Part shown: positions 8,948-17,857 of the stretch, piece by piece
Position numbering within the stretch: position 1 is the stretch's first letter
Layout of the letters: the number at the start of each line of letters is the position of its first letter
Source of the DNA: Armatimonadota bacterium
Lineage (GTDB): Bacteria > Armatimonadota > HRBIN16
Length of the DNA: 64,000 nucleotides
Assembly: GCA_026003195.1 (NCBI GenBank)
Contig: BPGU01000002.1
Coordinates: 248,001-312,000, forward strand
Direction: 5' to 3'
Notes under the pieces: generated by a model
Databases searched by the model: none
The model's input: the letters and a program-made list of their open reading frames with translations, nothing else
Told to the model about the DNA's origin: nothing
Position numbers and translations under genes: made by a program

Positions 8948-9727
8948 ATGGCGCGCACAACCAAACTCAAACTGGCTGTTTGGAAGTTCGCCTCCTGCGA
9001 CGGATGTCAGTTGAGCCTGCTGGACTGCGAGGAGGAGCTGCTGGAAGTCGCCGGAGCAGTGGAGATAGCGTATTTTCTGGAGGCAAGTCGGGCCACGGTA
9101 AAGGGACCCTACGACATCTCGCTCGTGGAGGGTTCCATCACTACCCCGCACGATGCAGAGCGCATTCACCAGGTGCGTCGAGCCTCGCGCTTTTTAATCA
9201 CCATTGGTGCCTGTGCAACTGCTGGCGGTATTCAGGCGCTGCGGAACTTCAAGGACGTGCGTGAGTTCATCTCCGTCGTGTACGCCACACCGCAGTACAT
9301 CCAGACGCTGAGCAAATCTACGCCCGTGCACGACCACGTGTTCGTGGATTTCGAACTGCGTGGTTGTCCCATCAACAAGTACCAGCTGCTGGAAGTCATC
9401 AACGCCTATCTCCACGGGCGCAAACCGAACATCGCTCCCCACAGCGTCTGCTCCGAGTGCAAGCGCCGCGGTGTCGTCTGCGTGATGGTAGCCAGAGGCG
9501 TCCCCTGCCTCGGACCCGTCACCCATGCGGGGTGTGGTGCCATCTGTCCCTCCTATGGGCGCGGATGCTATGGATGCTTTGGTCCCAAAGAAACACCGAA
9601 CACGCAATCGCTCAGCAAGCGGTGGAAACAGCTCGGCGTCAAAGAAGAGGACCTGATACGTGCCTACCGAGGGTTCAACGCTTATTCCGAAGCCTTCCGA
9701 AGAGAGAGTGAAAGCCATGAAAGGTAA
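8948..9727 (+). CDS. hydD: [NiFe]-hydrogenase small (delta) subunit
   Basis: This subunit carries the iron-sulfur relay from the active site. The 259-residue protein begins with the family signature [18 protein letters not shown]. Further cluster ligands appear in [21 protein letters not shown] and a cysteine-rich C-terminal part including [23 protein letters not shown] and [11 protein letters not shown] 8948 is preferred to the GTG at 8945, which overlaps the stop of hydG. The 3' end overlaps the large-subunit start by 11 bases. It lacks a Tat signal, so the enzyme is cytoplasmic, as for group 3. Confidence 0.94.
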   Translation: MARTTKLKLAVWKFASCDGCQLSLLDCEEELLEVAGAVEIAYFLEASRATVKGPYDISLVEGSITTPHDAERIHQVRRASRFLITIGACATAGGIQALRNFKDVREFISVVYATPQYIQTLSKSTPVHDHVFVDFELRGCPINKYQLLEVINAYLHGRKPNIAPHSVCSECKRRGVVCVMVARGVPCLGPVTHAGCGAICPSYGRGCYGCFGPKETPNTQSLSKRWKQLGVKEEDLIRAYRGFNAYSEAFRRESESHER

Positions 9728-11006
9728 CATGATCAAGGTAGACTATCTGGCGCGGGTAGAAGGCGAAGGCTCCCTGTATGTCCGCTTCAAGGGTGGACAG
9801 CCCGTGGAAGTGCGCTTTAAAATCTTTGAGCCTCCCCGCTTTTTTGAAGCCTTCCTGCGAGGGCGCAGCTACCGCGAAGCTCCCGACATCACTGCTCGCA
9901 TCTGCGGGATATGCCCTGTTGCCTACCAGATGAGTGCAGCCCACGCGATGGAGGACGCTTTCGGCATCCAGATCGAGGGACCCATCCGCGATCTGCGCCG
10001 ATTGATATACTGCGGCGAGTGGATAGAAAGTCACGTCCTGCACGTCGCGATGCTGCATGCCCCCGACTTTCTGGGTTATGCAGATGCCATCCAGATGGCA
10101 CGTGACCATCCCCAAATAGTGGAAACTGCCCTGAAGCTGAAAAAAGTGGGTAACGACCTGGTTACCCTCCTCGGCGGTAGAGAGATTCATCCCATCAACG
10201 TGAGAGTAGGAGGCTTCTACAAGGTACCTCGCCGACGCGACCTGAATGAGATCGAGGAGCGTCTGAAATGGGCGCGCGAAGCATCCGTGCAACTGGTGAA
10301 ATGGACGGCGAGCCTGACTGTTCCAGAATTTGAGCAGGACTATGAGTTCGTGGCTTTACGCCATCCGGCGGAATACCCGTTGAACGAGGGAAGGTTGGTT
10401 TCGAATAAGGGTCTGGACATCTCCATCGACGAATTCGAGGCGCACATCGTGGAAGAGCATGTGCCCTACTCCAACGCCTTACATGCACGCATCGCCCGGC
10501 GCGGCGCGTACATGGTGGGACCGCTGGCGCGTTTCAACCTGAACTTCGACAAGCTCTCCCCGCTGGCGCAGGAAGTAGCCAAAGAGGTAGGGATCACTCC
10601 CCCTTGCCGAAACCCGTTCCAGAGCGTGGTCGTGCGTTCCCTGGAAACTCTTTACGCTTGCGATGAAGCGTTGCGCATCATCGCCAACTACACCATGCCC
10701 GACAAACCCGCTGTGGAGGTGCGCCCTTACGCAGCGACGGGGCACGGCTGCACCGAGGCTCCGCGAGGTATCCTGTATCACCGCTATCGCGTGGACGAGT
10801 ACGGCACCATTCTGGATGCGAGAATCGTACCACCTACCGCCCAAAACCAGAAGAGCATCGAAGCCGACCTGTGGAGCCTGGTGAAGTCGAACGCGGACAT
10901 GCCGCTGGAGCAGCTACAATGGCGATGTGAGCAGGCGATACGCAACTACGACCCATGCATCTCCTGCGCCACGCACTTCTTAAGGTTGCAGGTGCAGAGG
11001 GAGTAG
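9717..11006 (+). CDS. hydA: [NiFe]-hydrogenase large (alpha) subunit, group 3b type
   Basis: This is the catalytic subunit holding the Ni-Fe(CN)2CO centre. Both metal-binding motifs are intact: RICGIC at residues 61-66 and DPCISCATH about 18 residues from the C-terminus. The short tail after that His is what a maturation endopeptidase removes, and a matching protease gene is at 20524. ATG 9717 starts the 429-residue protein; the frame is open further back but that part lies within hydD. The stop TAG is also the first three bases of a dispersed repeat. Group 3b is inferred from operon composition and sequence style. Confidence 0.94.
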   Translation: MKGNMIKVDYLARVEGEGSLYVRFKGGQPVEVRFKIFEPPRFFEAFLRGRSYREAPDITARICGICPVAYQMSAAHAMEDAFGIQIEGPIRDLRRLIYCGEWIESHVLHVAMLHAPDFLGYADAIQMARDHPQIVETALKLKKVGNDLVTLLGGREIHPINVRVGGFYKVPRRRDLNEIEERLKWAREASVQLVKWTASLTVPEFEQDYEFVALRHPAEYPLNEGRLVSNKGLDISIDEFEAHIVEEHVPYSNALHARIARRGAYMVGPLARFNLNFDKLSPLAQEVAKEVGITPPCRNPFQSVVVRSLETLYACDEALRIIANYTMPDKPAVEVRPYAATGHGCTEAPRGILYHRYRVDEYGTILDARIVPPTAQNQKSIEADLWSLVKSNADMPLEQLQWRCEQAIRNYDPCISCATHFLRLQVQRE

Positions 11007-11267
11007 TGGTCTGTCCAGCATGATCCTTGTTCTCACCTTGTGGAGGGCGAAGCTCCTGCCGAGCCGTTGGTGTCTGAACCTCATCCCTGATCCCCCTTCC
11101 CTGCGAGGGAATGGGGAACCGCAATCACCCCTCTCCTCATGGGAGAAGGGACAGGGGTAAGGTTGCTCTGGCGCAGGAGATGGCTTCGCCGCTGCGCTCC
11201 CTCGTAAGCACACATGGGTCATGTCGGGGGGCGACCGTTGACAAGATGGACGACCGGCAGACCACTA
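11004..11267. repeat. Dispersed intergenic repeat with inverted ends, MITE-like
   Basis: The interval starts with TAGTGGTCTG and ends with its inverse complement CAGACCACTA (11258-11267). Inside are a GCTCCTGCCGAGCCGTT segment and a C-rich/G-rich imperfect palindrome around 11128-11158. The first segment and the leading TAGTGGTCTGTC recur at 37797. There is no reading frame with coding character. TA at both outer ends followed by short inverted repeats resembles a small non-autonomous element with TA target duplication (inference). The outer TAG is the stop codon of hydA on one side and of the ABC permease on the other. Confidence 0.55.
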
Positions 11268-12398
11268 CCCCAACCTCTTCGTGAAGCGCACACTCGCCAG
11301 GGTGAACAGTATCAACCCCAGCACCAGCAGCGCCAGCACGTCACCCCACAGCACCTCGAGCCCAACCCCTTTGAGGAAGATACCGCGCACGATGTTCAGA
11401 AAATAGCGCAGGGGGATCAGATAGGTCACCCACTGGATCACTCGGGGCATGTTCTCGATAGGGAACATAAAGCCCGACAGCAGGAGGGACGGCAGCATGA
11501 TAAAGAAAGCGGTCATCATCGCCTGTTGCTGTGTGTGCGACACGGTGGAGATAAACAGCCCCAAGCCCAGTGTGGTGAGCAGGAAGACGAACGCCAGCGC
11601 AAAAAGAAGCAGCAGACTTCCCCTCAGTGGAACGCGGAACCAGAACGTGGCTACCAGTAGAATCAACGCCATATCCACAAACCCTATCAGGATAAAGGGA
11701 ATAGTCTTGCCTGCCATCAGCTCTGTAGCACGAATGGGAGTCACGATAATCTGCTCCAGTGTGCCGATTTCTCGTTCTCGCACAATCGCCATAGAGGTCA
11801 ACACCATGGTCACTATCAGCAGGATGGTGCACAGCACACCCGGCACCATGTAGTTCACGCTTTTGAGTTCGGGATTGAACCACACGCGCGTGCGCTCCTC
11901 TATCACGGGCAGACGCACCAGCTTTGCCCTGAGCCGCTGCAACCTCTCACCCATGACTTCTTCCGAATATCGTTTCAGCACACCGGAAGCATAGCCCAGC
12001 ACCATCCCCGCCGTGGTGGAGTCTGTGCCGTCCACGATAACCTGCAGCGGTGCGCTCTCGCCGCGCACCAGGCTCTTCGCAAAGCCGAGAGGGATATGCA
12101 CACCCACCTGCACCCTGCCGCTATCCATCAGGGGCGCGAGGTCTTGAGGACGCTCCAGCACGGCAACCACCTCGAAGTAGCCTGTGTTGCTGAAGCGGGC
12201 GACCATCTCCCTGCTTTCGCGGCTGCGGTCGGCGTCGATCACAGCCGTTGGGATATGCTTGATGTCCGTCGTGACCGCATAGCCGAAGATGAGGAGCTGG
12301 ATAATGGGTGCAACGATGACCAGCCGCAGCATCCTCGGATCGCGTCGCAGCTGGATGAACTCTTTACGTATCAGATGCCGAATCCGCTGCCAGGACAT
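11265..12398 (-). CDS. ABC-2 type exporter permease (YbhR/YhhJ-like), distal copy
   Basis: This 377-residue membrane subunit has one N-terminal transmembrane segment (about residues 22-42), a large extracytoplasmic domain, and five C-terminal segments, the usual fold of drug-export permeases such as YbhS/YbhR. It carries the IVREREIGTLEQI motif between segments, typical of ABC-2 family proteins. It is a clear paralogue of the permease at 12407, and the two likely form the membrane heterodimer. It is the last gene of the tetR-hlyD-ATPase-ATPase-permease-permease operon, 8 bases after its neighbour. The stop TAG lies in a repeat end. Confidence 0.92.
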   Translation of the reverse strand: MSWQRIRHLIRKEFIQLRRDPRMLRLVIVAPIIQLLIFGYAVTTDIKHIPTAVIDADRSRESREMVARFSNTGYFEVVAVLERPQDLAPLMDSGRVQVGVHIPLGFAKSLVRGESAPLQVIVDGTDSTTAGMVLGYASGVLKRYSEEVMGERLQRLRAKLVRLPVIEERTRVWFNPELKSVNYMVPGVLCTILLIVTMVLTSMAIVREREIGTLEQIIVTPIRATELMAGKTIPFILIGFVDMALILLVATFWFRVPLRGSLLLLFALAFVFLLTTLGLGLFISTVSHTQQQAMMTAFFIMLPSLLLSGFMFPIENMPRVIQWVTYLIPLRYFLNIVRGIFLKGVGLEVLWGDVLALLVLGLILFTLASVRFTKRLG

Positions 12399-12406
12399 GT
12401 TTCACC

Positions 12407-13540
12407 TCACAGCCTCTTGTGGAAGCGACGGGTGCTTAAAGCGATAGCAACCAGACCAAAGACAATCAACGACAGCGCAGGCTTCCACAACACCTCGGGT
12501 CCCACTCCCTTGAGGAAAATGCCGCGCAGAATCACGATGAAATAACGAGCCGGTATCAGATAGGTCAGATACTGCAGAGCCTGCGGCATCGCGCTGATAG
12601 GGAACATGAAACCGGAAAGCAACACCGATGGCAACATCGTGCCCAGCATCGCGGCGATGAACGCCACCAGTTGCGTGCGGGCTATCACCGAAATCAGCAA
12701 ACCGATACCCATCGAGGCGAACAGAAAGACCGCCGAATGCACCAGAAGCAGCACCACACTGCCCCTGAGCGGCACGCCGAACAGCAACCGCCCCGACGCC
12801 AGCACCAGCAACACGTCCGCGAAAGCGATGAGCACATACGGTACGATTTTGCCTATCATCAGCTCATGGGGCATGATGGGCGAGACCACCAGCTGCTCTA
12901 TCGTGCCGCGTTCGCGCTCGCGCACGATGGTGAGTGCGGTCAGTAGTGCGGAAACCTGCATCAGGATAACGGCAATCAAGCCCGGCACAATGAAGTAGGT
13001 GCTCTTCATCTCGGGGTTGTACCACACGCGAGGCTGAAAATCGATGGGCATGGAGAACCGCTCCGCAGGTAACCCCGCGCGAGACGCATACCGTCGCGCG
13101 TATTCGACGGATAACGTCTGGATGAACCCGGATACATAGCTCTGGGCAATCGTGGCGGTAGTGGAATCGGAGCCATCAATCAGTGCCTGCACCTGCGGCG
13201 ACCGTCCGCTCGCCACATCCCGCCCGAACCCTCGCGGAATCACAAACACCAGTTTCGCCTCGCCGCGCGCGAACAACGTGTCCGCCTGCGAAGGCTTATC
13301 CAGATACTGCGCGATGTCGAAGTACTCGTTATGCTGCAGGGAGCGGATGAACTCACGCGAGGCGGAGGTTTTGTCCTCATCCAGAACCGCAGTGCGCAGG
13401 TGACGCACATCCAGATGGATAGCATAACCGTAAAGTATTAGCATCAGCACAGGCAGCACCATCACCACCGCCAGCGTGCGTATGTCGCGGAGGATATGAA
13501 TGAACTCTTTGCGCATCACCGCGCGCACTCGCGTCCACAT
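12407..13540 (-). CDS. ABC-2 type exporter permease (YbhS-like), proximal copy
   Basis: The 377-residue protein has the same plan as the next gene: one N-terminal segment, a soluble domain of about 150 residues, then five segments, with the family motif IVRERERGTIEQLVVSPI near residue 228. It starts 2 bases after the upstream ATPase gene ends. The pair of similar permeases plus two separate ATPases matches the E. coli ybhFSR system, except that YbhF is a single fused protein. Substrates of relatives include antibiotics, dyes and cations; the cargo here is unknown. Confidence 0.92.
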   Translation of the reverse strand: MWTRVRAVMRKEFIHILRDIRTLAVVMVLPVLMLILYGYAIHLDVRHLRTAVLDEDKTSASREFIRSLQHNEYFDIAQYLDKPSQADTLFARGEAKLVFVIPRGFGRDVASGRSPQVQALIDGSDSTTATIAQSYVSGFIQTLSVEYARRYASRAGLPAERFSMPIDFQPRVWYNPEMKSTYFIVPGLIAVILMQVSALLTALTIVRERERGTIEQLVVSPIMPHELMIGKIVPYVLIAFADVLLVLASGRLLFGVPLRGSVVLLLVHSAVFLFASMGIGLLISVIARTQLVAFIAAMLGTMLPSVLLSGFMFPISAMPQALQYLTYLIPARYFIVILRGIFLKGVGPEVLWKPALSLIVFGLVAIALSTRRFHKRL

Positions 13541-13542
13541 GG

Positions 13543-14496
13543 CTACGCACCACCTTCCCCCAGCTCCCTGTCGGTCTGCTCTACCAGCGAAACAAACACA
13601 TCTTCCAGAGAGGGCACCACCGGCTCCAGGTAGATCACACGAAAGCCTCCCTCTTCCAGTCGCCGTCTCACATATCCTGCGGCATCCATGCCTGTCGGCA
13701 GCACCACGTGCAACCGCTTGCCGAACACCGCCGCATCGTACACCTCCGAGTCGCTCAGCAGGCTCTCCAGCGCTGGCATCTGCGGTTGCGCCTCCACCTC
13801 AATCAGCGTCCCCGATGAGTAGTGCGTTTTCAACTCGGTGGGAGTGCCCATCGCCACGATTCTGCCCCGGTAGATAAGGCAGATTCGGTCGCAATGCTCC
13901 GCCTCGTCCATGTAGTGCGTGGTGACAAACACGGTCACGCCTTCTCCCGCCAGCGCGTCAATCAGGTCCCAGAACTGTCGTCGCGAGATGGGGTCTACCC
14001 CCGAGGTGGGTTCATCCAGAAAGAGTATCTCCGGCTCATGCACAATGGCACACCCCAAAGCCAGCCTTTGCTTCCAGCCCATCGCCAGCTCGCCGGTCAG
14101 GCTGTGCTCACGCCCGTCTAAGCCAGCCATCTGCAACACCCACCGCTTCCGCTCCGCCAGCCTTTCAGCGGGCACACCGTAAACGCCCGCGTAGAACTCG
14201 ATGTTTTCCGAAACGGTCAGGTCTTCATACAGCGAGAACTTCTGGGACATGTAGCCGATGCGCGCCTTAATCTGCTCGGACTGCGTGCGGATATCCAGTC
14301 CCGCAACGGTTCCTGTGCCGGAGGTCGGCGAGAGAATGCCGCACAACATCCGGATGGTGGTGGACTTCCCCGCGCCGTTGGGTCCCAGAAAACCGAAAAT
14401 CTCGCCACGCTTTACCGCGAAGCTGATGCCATCCACCGCTGTAAAGCTGCCGAAGCGTTTGGTCAGCCCCTGAACCTCCACCGCCCACCCGTTCAT
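13543..14496 (-). CDS. ABC exporter ATP-binding protein 2
   Basis: This 317-residue nucleotide-binding subunit has a Walker A (GPNGAGKST, near residue 39), an LTGELAMGWKQRLALG region in place of the LSGG-type signature, a Walker B (ILFLDEPTSGVDP) and an H-loop (VTTHYMDEA). The C-terminal 80 residues form the DUF4162-type domain of drug exporters. The signature motif is altered: LSGG is replaced by LTGELAMG, so this half may be catalytically weaker than its partner (inference). The start overlaps the stop of the upstream ATPase gene (ATGA), so the two proteins are probably made in equal amounts. Confidence 0.93.
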   Translation of the reverse strand: MNGWAVEVQGLTKRFGSFTAVDGISFAVKRGEIFGFLGPNGAGKSTTIRMLCGILSPTSGTGTVAGLDIRTQSEQIKARIGYMSQKFSLYEDLTVSENIEFYAGVYGVPAERLAERKRWVLQMAGLDGREHSLTGELAMGWKQRLALGCAIVHEPEILFLDEPTSGVDPISRRQFWDLIDALAGEGVTVFVTTHYMDEAEHCDRICLIYRGRIVAMGTPTELKTHYSSGTLIEVEAQPQMPALESLLSDSEVYDAAVFGKRLHVVLPTGMDAAGYVRRRLEEGGFRVIYLEPVVPSLEDVFVSLVEQTDRELGEGGA

Positions 14497-15425
14497 CGCG
14501 CTTCCTGCCGTTGCCTCTCGATAATGGATACAAACACGTCCTCCAGCCCGGGCACAATCTGCCGGACGTGCTCCACATGGATGCCAGATTGCGTCAGAAT
14601 CTGCTGCAGGGATGGGCTGCTTGCCCCCTCCAGCCAGACGTGCAGACGCTCTCCAAATACCTGCACGCCCTTCACCTCAGGCAGTGGCGCCAGAATCTGC
14701 CGCGCTTGCCGTTGCGGGTGGCAGATGATTTCCCACAGGTTGCCGCTCATCCGGCTGCGCAGGTTATCGGGGCTGTCACACTCGATAATGCGCCCTTGAT
14801 GCATCAAGGCGATGCGGTTGCATCGCTCCGCTTCGTCCATGTAGGGGGTGCTCACCACCAGCGTCATACCTCTGCCGACCAGTGTATAGAGTATCCTCCA
14901 GAAATCGCGGCGCGATACGGGGTCCACTCCTGTCGTTGGCTCATCGAGAAAGAGGATTTCGGGCGTATGAATCAGCGTGCAAGCCAGCGCAAGCTTCTGC
15001 TTCATCCCGCCCGATAGATTCTGAGCCAGTCGCCTCGTGAAGGGAGCCAGCCTGCTGAACTCCAGCAGTTCCTTCTGGCGGACGGCGCGTTCCTCTTTGG
15101 GCACCTGATAGATGTCGGCGAAGAAGTCCAGATTCTCCTGCACCGTCAGGTCACCATACAGGCTGAACCGTTGCGACATGTAGCCGATGCGTCGTTTGAC
15201 CTCTTCGGGATGCGTGCGCACGTTCAACCCGGCGACGAAGGCTTCTCCTGCATCGGGTTCGATAGCTCCCACCAGCATCCGAAAAGTGGTGGTCTTTCCC
15301 GCACCGTCGGGCCCGACGATGCCGAAAACCTCCCCCGGACGCACCTGCAAATGCACTGCGTCTACTGCGACGATATGCCCGAAGGTTTTGCGAAGCCCCC
15401 TTGCCTCCACCGCCCACTCGCTCAT
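14493..15425 (-). CDS. ABC exporter ATP-binding protein 1
   Basis: This 310-residue ATPase has a Walker A-type loop reading GPDGAGKTTT, an intact LSGGMKQKLALA signature, a Walker B (ILFLDEPTTGVDP) and a switch region VVSTPYMDEA in which the usual His is replaced by Pro. Each of the two ATPases therefore departs from consensus at a different place, suggesting an asymmetric heterodimer with one good and one weak ATP site (inference). In E. coli the same two halves are fused as YbhF. It overlaps both neighbours by ATGA. Confidence 0.93.
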   Translation of the reverse strand: MSEWAVEARGLRKTFGHIVAVDAVHLQVRPGEVFGIVGPDGAGKTTTFRMLVGAIEPDAGEAFVAGLNVRTHPEEVKRRIGYMSQRFSLYGDLTVQENLDFFADIYQVPKEERAVRQKELLEFSRLAPFTRRLAQNLSGGMKQKLALACTLIHTPEILFLDEPTTGVDPVSRRDFWRILYTLVGRGMTLVVSTPYMDEAERCNRIALMHQGRIIECDSPDNLRSRMSGNLWEIICHPQRQARQILAPLPEVKGVQVFGERLHVWLEGASSPSLQQILTQSGIHVEHVRQIVPGLEDVFVSIIERQRQEAR

Positions 15426-16855
15426 GGCGACGCCCCGGACAGGAAGATGGTCGCATCCGCCGGCATACCGGGCTTGAGCTCTCCGCGCGGGTTCGACAGC
15501 GTGATTTTCACTCCGAACACCAGCTTCACCCGTTCCTCTTTCGTTTGCACGTTTTTGGGAGTGAACTCGGGCTTGTCCGCGATTTCGGTGACCCTGCCTT
15601 CAAAGCGTTTGTCAGGGTAAGCATCCACGACAACCTCTGCCCTGTCGCCCAGCCGGACACGCATGTTCGGCTCGGGTACATACACCTTCAGCCAGACAGT
15701 ATCCAGGTTGGCGATGCGCACAATGGGCATGCCCGGCGTGACCAGTTCACCCTGCTCAGCGATTTTCAGGATGACCCTGCCCGACACGGGCGCCTTAATG
15801 GTGAGATATTCGGTCATCGCCTTCGCTGCTTCCAGCGCACCACGCGCCTGTTCCATCTGTGCTCGCGCTGCCTGTATGGTCTCTGCTCGTGCACCCGCCA
15901 GCAGCAGGTCCAGACGCGCCCTTGCCGCGGCAACCTGTTCCATTGCGGTACGGTATTGAGTGCGCGCGAGCTCCAGTTGCTGTTTCGTGGGCAGGCGGTC
16001 GGTATACAGCTCCTGGACCACCTGCAGGTTGCGCCTTGCACCTTCCAGCTGCGCCATTGCCTGCGCCTCCGCCGCGCGAGCCTGTTCACGCTCTTCTCTC
16101 CGAGCCCCCGCGAGCAGCTCCGCCAGCTTTGCCTCTGCAGCGGCAACCGCTGCCTGCGCACTGTCGCGTCGGGCGACGGCTGCGTCCAGTTGCTGTTTAG
16201 AAATGGCTCCAGTGGCATACAGGCTCTGCGCGCGCTCGGCGTCTTGCTGAGCGTTCAGTGCCTGCGCTTTCGCCTGCTCCACCGCCGCACGCGCCTGGTC
16301 TATTTGCTCGGAGCGCGCTCCCGCCTCCACCAGTTCCAGCTTCGCCTTCGCTTGTCGGTAGGCGTTTTCGGCGGACTCGTAAGCGGTTTGCGCGTTGACC
16401 AGCTGCGCCTTCAGCTCCGTTGCCTTAGCATACATCTGCTGAACCGTTTCCAGCGTACGGCGTGCCCCTTCTGCCGCCGCTTGCGCCTGTGCGAGGTTTG
16501 CCTGTGCTTGACGTATCTCTTCCTCACGCGCTCCACGCAACAGCTCCTCCAGCCGTGCCCGCGCCGCCTCGTATGCCCCACGTGCCTGCACCACCTGCGC
16601 CTGAATCTCCTCGCCGTCCAGCACGGCGATCACCTGCCCCGCCTGTACCGTATCCCCTTCCTCTACCAGCAGTTTCAGGATTCTGCCCGAAACTTTCGCG
16701 CTTACATCTACCTCAGTGGCTTCAATCGTGCCGCTGGCGAGCACGACGTTTGGCGGCTCCGTCGTATGCGTTCCCCACCAGCGCCATAAGAGCACGCCAG
16801 CCGCCAGAACCATGACCGCCAGCACGACAGCGCGTATCCGCCGATGTGCCCTCAT
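15422..16855 (-). CDS. HlyD-family membrane-fusion adaptor with triplicated coiled-coil unit
   Basis: This 477-residue adaptor links the ABC permease to the outer part of the envelope. An N-terminal anchor (about residues 8-26) precedes a first lipoyl half (VSGRILKLLVEEGDTVQAGQ), a very long Ala/Gln-rich helical region, the second lipoyl half (IKAPVSGRVILKIAEQGELV) and a beta-barrel. ATG 16855 overlaps the tetR stop (ATGA) and has GGAGG upstream. The helical region holds three consecutive 71-residue units (108-178, 179-249, 250-320), each beginning GAR, and a partial fourth. Relatives such as YbhG normally have about one. It probably works with the two ATPases and two permeases downstream. 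Confidence 0.93.
   Translation of the reverse strand: MRAHRRIRAVVLAVMVLAAGVLLWRWWGTHTTEPPNVVLASGTIEATEVDVSAKVSGRILKLLVEEGDTVQAGQVIAVLDGEEIQAQVVQARGAYEAARARLEELLRGAREEEIRQAQANLAQAQAAAEGARRTLETVQQMYAKATELKAQLVNAQTAYESAENAYRQAKAKLELVEAGARSEQIDQARAAVEQAKAQALNAQQDAERAQSLYATGAISKQQLDAAVARRDSAQAAVAAAEAKLAELLAGARREEREQARAAEAQAMAQLEGARRNLQVVQELYTDRLPTKQQLELARTQYRTAMEQVAAARARLDLLLAGARAETIQAARAQMEQARGALEAAKAMTEYLTIKAPVSGRVILKIAEQGELVTPGMPIVRIANLDTVWLKVYVPEPNMRVRLGDRAEVVVDAYPDKRFEGRVTEIADKPEFTPKNVQTKEERVKLVFGVKITLSNPRGELKPGMPADATIFLSGASP
15896..16534 (-). repeat. Three in-frame 71-codon repeats inside the hlyD-like gene
   Basis: Counting residues, the starts GAREEEIRQA, GARSEQIDQA and GARREEREQA are exactly 71 apart, and GARAETIQAA follows as the fourth start. 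Each full unit is a helix, a short turn (for example YATGAISKQQL) and a second helix ending in L-(L/V)-x-A. Protein similarity is clear although the codons have diverged, so the duplications are old. Confidence 0.8.
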
Positions 16856-17490
16856 CGCGTAATGCCTCCAAGCAGCAGATTCACAAACCACCGTGCGTAC
16901 TCCTCAGGAGTATAGGAACCCAGTACCTCCGCTTTCGTCGTCGGGTCACACGCCAGCAGATGGTCGTACACGATGGTAAACCAGAACGCGCCCACCAGTG
17001 CACGCACCGCGATGTCGACGGGCACTTCTCGAAAGTCACCCCTCTCTATCCTTCTCGCGATATACTCCTTGAGCAGGGCAGACAACGGCTGGATGACCTC
17101 TTGGATCAGCTGTTGAGCCAGTTCCGCATCGTGCATCGCCTCCGAAAGGAGCGTCTTGAGCAAAGGAGCGTACTGCCTGCCGAACTCTATCCGCTCCGTG
17201 AAAAGAGCGCGCAACATCTCTTCATCACTCTGCCCTTCGGCAGATGCCAGTCGGCTGGTCACGACGGGAACGCTTGCCTGCTGAATCAGCGAGAGCAGGA
17301 TATGGCGCTTGGAAGGGAAGTATAAGTAGATGGTTCCCTCCGCAACGCCCGCCTCCTTCGCAATCATGCGGGTGGTGGTGGCGTCGTAACCATGCTGGGC
17401 AAACAGCTGTGTCGCCGCTTGCAGAATGGCTGCCCTGGCGTCGGCAGCTTTCCCGCGCCTCCCCTGTCTGGGTGAAGGTGGTTGCACCAT
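16852..17490 (-). CDS. TetR-family repressor of the adjacent ABC exporter
   Basis: The N-terminal helix-turn-helix (ILQAATQLFAQHGYDATTTRMIAKEAGVAEGTIYLYFPSK region, about residues 21-60) is typical TetR; the remaining 150 residues form an all-helical ligand-binding domain. I prefer ATG 17490 (GGAGG just upstream) to a GTG at 17517 that falls inside the operator. The gene is first in the exporter operon and overlaps hlyD by ATGA. A palindrome and promoter directly upstream indicate self-repression released by the exported compound, as for E. coli CecR (inference). Confidence 0.92.
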   Translation of the reverse strand: MVQPPSPRQGRRGKAADARAAILQAATQLFAQHGYDATTTRMIAKEAGVAEGTIYLYFPSKRHILLSLIQQASVPVVTSRLASAEGQSDEEMLRALFTERIEFGRQYAPLLKTLLSEAMHDAELAQQLIQEVIQPLSALLKEYIARRIERGDFREVPVDIAVRALVGAFWFTIVYDHLLACDPTTKAEVLGSYTPEEYARWFVNLLLGGITR

Positions 17491-17502
17491 AGACCTCCAT
17501 TT

Positions 17503-17520
17503 TGAGTGAGTGCTCACTCA
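17503..17520. promoter_or_regulatory. Probable TetR operator
   Basis: TGAGTGAGTGCTCACTCA is an inverted repeat with perfect 8-bp arms and a 2-bp centre. It begins 2 bases after the -10 hexamer of the minus-strand promoter, so a bound repressor would block initiation. Its symmetry and length match known TetR-family operators. Confidence 0.7.
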
Positions 17521-17522
17521 TT

Positions 17523-17551
17523 ATCATATCATCGAAATCAGCCGAGGTCAA
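17523..17551 (-). promoter_or_regulatory. Sigma70-type promoter of the tetR-exporter operon
   Basis: On the minus strand TTGACC (17551-17546) and TATGAT (17528-17523) are separated by 17 bases, both close to consensus. It points into the tetR gene and abuts the operator palindrome. Confidence 0.65.
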
Positions 17552-17719
17552 GAAGGCGCAGCAAGAGGCTTTCTACGAACGGAGCGCGCTCCACATACGG
17601 CGCAGTGAACCCAGGTGAAAGGGCGTGTTAGCCGCATCATTCCTGTTTACCGGTTTGACTTCGCTACCTGTTGCAAAGGGTGGCTGCTCCACGATTTTTC
17701 GATGAACATGGACCTGTGC

Positions 17720-17857
17720 CTCTTCCAGCATCCCAAAGCAAGTGTAGCAATGATGTTCTCTGGCTAATTCTGAAACAACGGCGGTAGTCTTTCCGGGGAT
17801 TGGCTCGGCGAACTTTTCCAAATCTTCAGGCTCGTACAAATAGCCTGTAAACGCACC
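17720..17857 (-). pseudogene. Remnant of a carbon-nitrogen hydrolase (nitrilase superfamily)
   Basis: An open frame on the minus strand contains about 46 residues that read like the early part of a carbon-nitrogen hydrolase: TGYLYEPEDLEKFAEPIPG, then KTTAVVSELARE and YTCFGMLEE. The usual family pattern is an acidic-Pro loop, EPIPGPTT, a helix of the LAxLAREHG kind, then a GMxE strand. The sequence before and after shows no family resemblance, and neither the start nor the catalytic Lys and Cys parts are present. It is best read as a fragment left by deletion. Recognition is by eye, so certainty is moderate. Confidence 0.5.

Noticed and set aside
11128-11158. Possible CRISPR-like or terminator palindrome
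   Set aside because: There is only one copy with no spacers and no T-run; it is part of the dispersed repeat.
15401-16789. Plus-strand frame of 462 codons opposite the hlyD-like gene
   Set aside because: Its Leu/Arg/Cys repeats are the mirror of the Ala/Gln coiled-coil repeats on the other strand.
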